From positions 9,111,501-9,175,500 of the forward strand of contig NW_018344059.1 in NCBI RefSeq assembly GCF_002099425.1: a stretch of DNA of 64,000 bases. Direction: 5' to 3'. The notes beneath the pieces were generated by a model, which ran no database searches, had not been told where the DNA came from, and saw only the letters and a program-made list of their open reading frames with translations. The position numbers were made by a program, and so were the translations under genes. Source of the stretch: Phascolarctos cinereus. Its lineage: Eukaryota; Chordata; Mammalia; Diprotodontia; Phascolarctidae. Below are positions 63,255-64,000 of this stretch, piece after piece; positions within the stretch are counted from its first letter, which is position 1, and each line of letters starts with the position of its first letter.

Positions 63255-64000
63255 ACTAGGGAACTCCATCCATGCTGATACTCAAACACCTGAGTTTCCT
63301 GGCTCTTCCATTTACTAATTTTCCATAACCTACTCCTCACACACAGAGGTGGTCACACCCTTGATCTTGAACTCATTTCCAACTTTATGAACTCTGAAAT
63401 TCCTTCATTTGATCAGAATTTTTTGTTATTCCATTTCTCCCCTCTACTTTATAATGCCTAAACCTGTTCTTCATGCTTACTATGACTTCCAATCCCTCTA
63501 CCCCTGAGACCTTTCCCAAGCCATCTCTCCTGCATTGGATGCAGCTTCCTATCTTCCCTATCTTGATTCCTTGATGAGAGAGTTGAGTTCCACGTAGTCC
63601 TTTATACTACAGTCCCTTGCCTCCTAATCATATCACCAGTCATACCTTGCCAAGCCCCACCTTGGATCACTCCCACCATCTACTGCCTTCATTTCTATTC
63701 ATGTGATGTTGAATGGAACTGGAGAAAGTCATAAAACTGGTTGACTGGGTCCACCATGAATTTATGTTACATGATCTCAACTGAGCCCTCATTGCAGCAA
63801 GGCAACCTTTTATACTTCACTAACTGAGCCACATCCCACTCACCAAAATGATTTTGCCTAACTTTTTTATCCCTCTGACTTCCCATTGCACCCCTTTTCC
63901 CCCACCATCTTAGCAGAGTGCCTTGCCTCTTACTTCACTGAAAAAATTTAAGGCCACTTACTGAGACCTCCCTCTTATTCCTTCCTCTTTATGTCACATC
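63255..64000 (+). mobile_element. L2-type LINE, sense, running off the window
   Basis: AACTCTGAAATTCCTTCATTTGATCAG, CTTGGATCACTCCCACCATCTACTGCC, GGTTGACTGGGTCCACCATGAATTTATG and CACTGAAAAAATTTAAGGCCAC follow the stretch between the endonuclease and RT domains of marsupial L2. It is old and broken. Confidence 0.82.

Overview
The window is mammalian intronic DNA from a marsupial. The organism call rests on repeat content: L1 elements with a recognisable marsupial 3' end (GAGTGAAGTGAGCAGAACCAG type), many tRNA-derived CORE-SINEs starting GGGCAGCTAGGTGG, SINEs ending in an RTE/BovB-like tail, and very many old L2, CR1/L3 and MIR copies. I cannot name the species. There is no bacterial, viral or organellar gene content.

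The only host gene I can support is SYNE3 (nesprin-3) on the minus strand. Nine internal coding exons run from 60987 down to 29290: 60814-60987, 56780-56962, 55624-55767, 52823-52957, 50135-50299, 46181-46353, 42361-42490, 35621-35779 and 29290-29442. All have GT-AG borders, join in compatible phase, and encode spectrin-repeat sequence that reads continuously as roughly the middle-to-C-terminal half of nesprin-3. The 5' exons lie beyond the right edge. The KASH-domain exon(s) were not found in 1-29289 and probably lie beyond the left edge. The first exon in the window (60814-60987) carries an apparent one-base loss that shifts the frame; it is either a sequence error or a real lesion.

Layout: 1-29289 is intron or 3' gene territory dominated by L1 (1700-6770, 25400-27060), L2/CR1/L3 (7045-14000) and MIR-type SINEs. 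29290-60987 is the exon-bearing part, with introns of roughly 0.9-7 kb filled by nested repeats. 60988-64000 is intron upstream of the first visible exon, ending in an L2 copy that runs off the window. Several insertions keep target-site duplications: a hAT miniature element with a perfect 8-bp duplication, L1 and SINE copies with 12-17 bp duplications, and an unusual 140-bp insertion made only of the L1 5' end. A solo-LTR-like fossil sits inside an old L2. Microsatellites are frequent, several grown from SINE or L1 tails.

I see no previously undescribed multi-gene system here. The points most worth a second look are the SYNE3 frame break, the L1 5'-end-only insertion, the nested-insertion history, a MIR-tail-like degenerate minisatellite, and a few repeat-poor intronic blocks.
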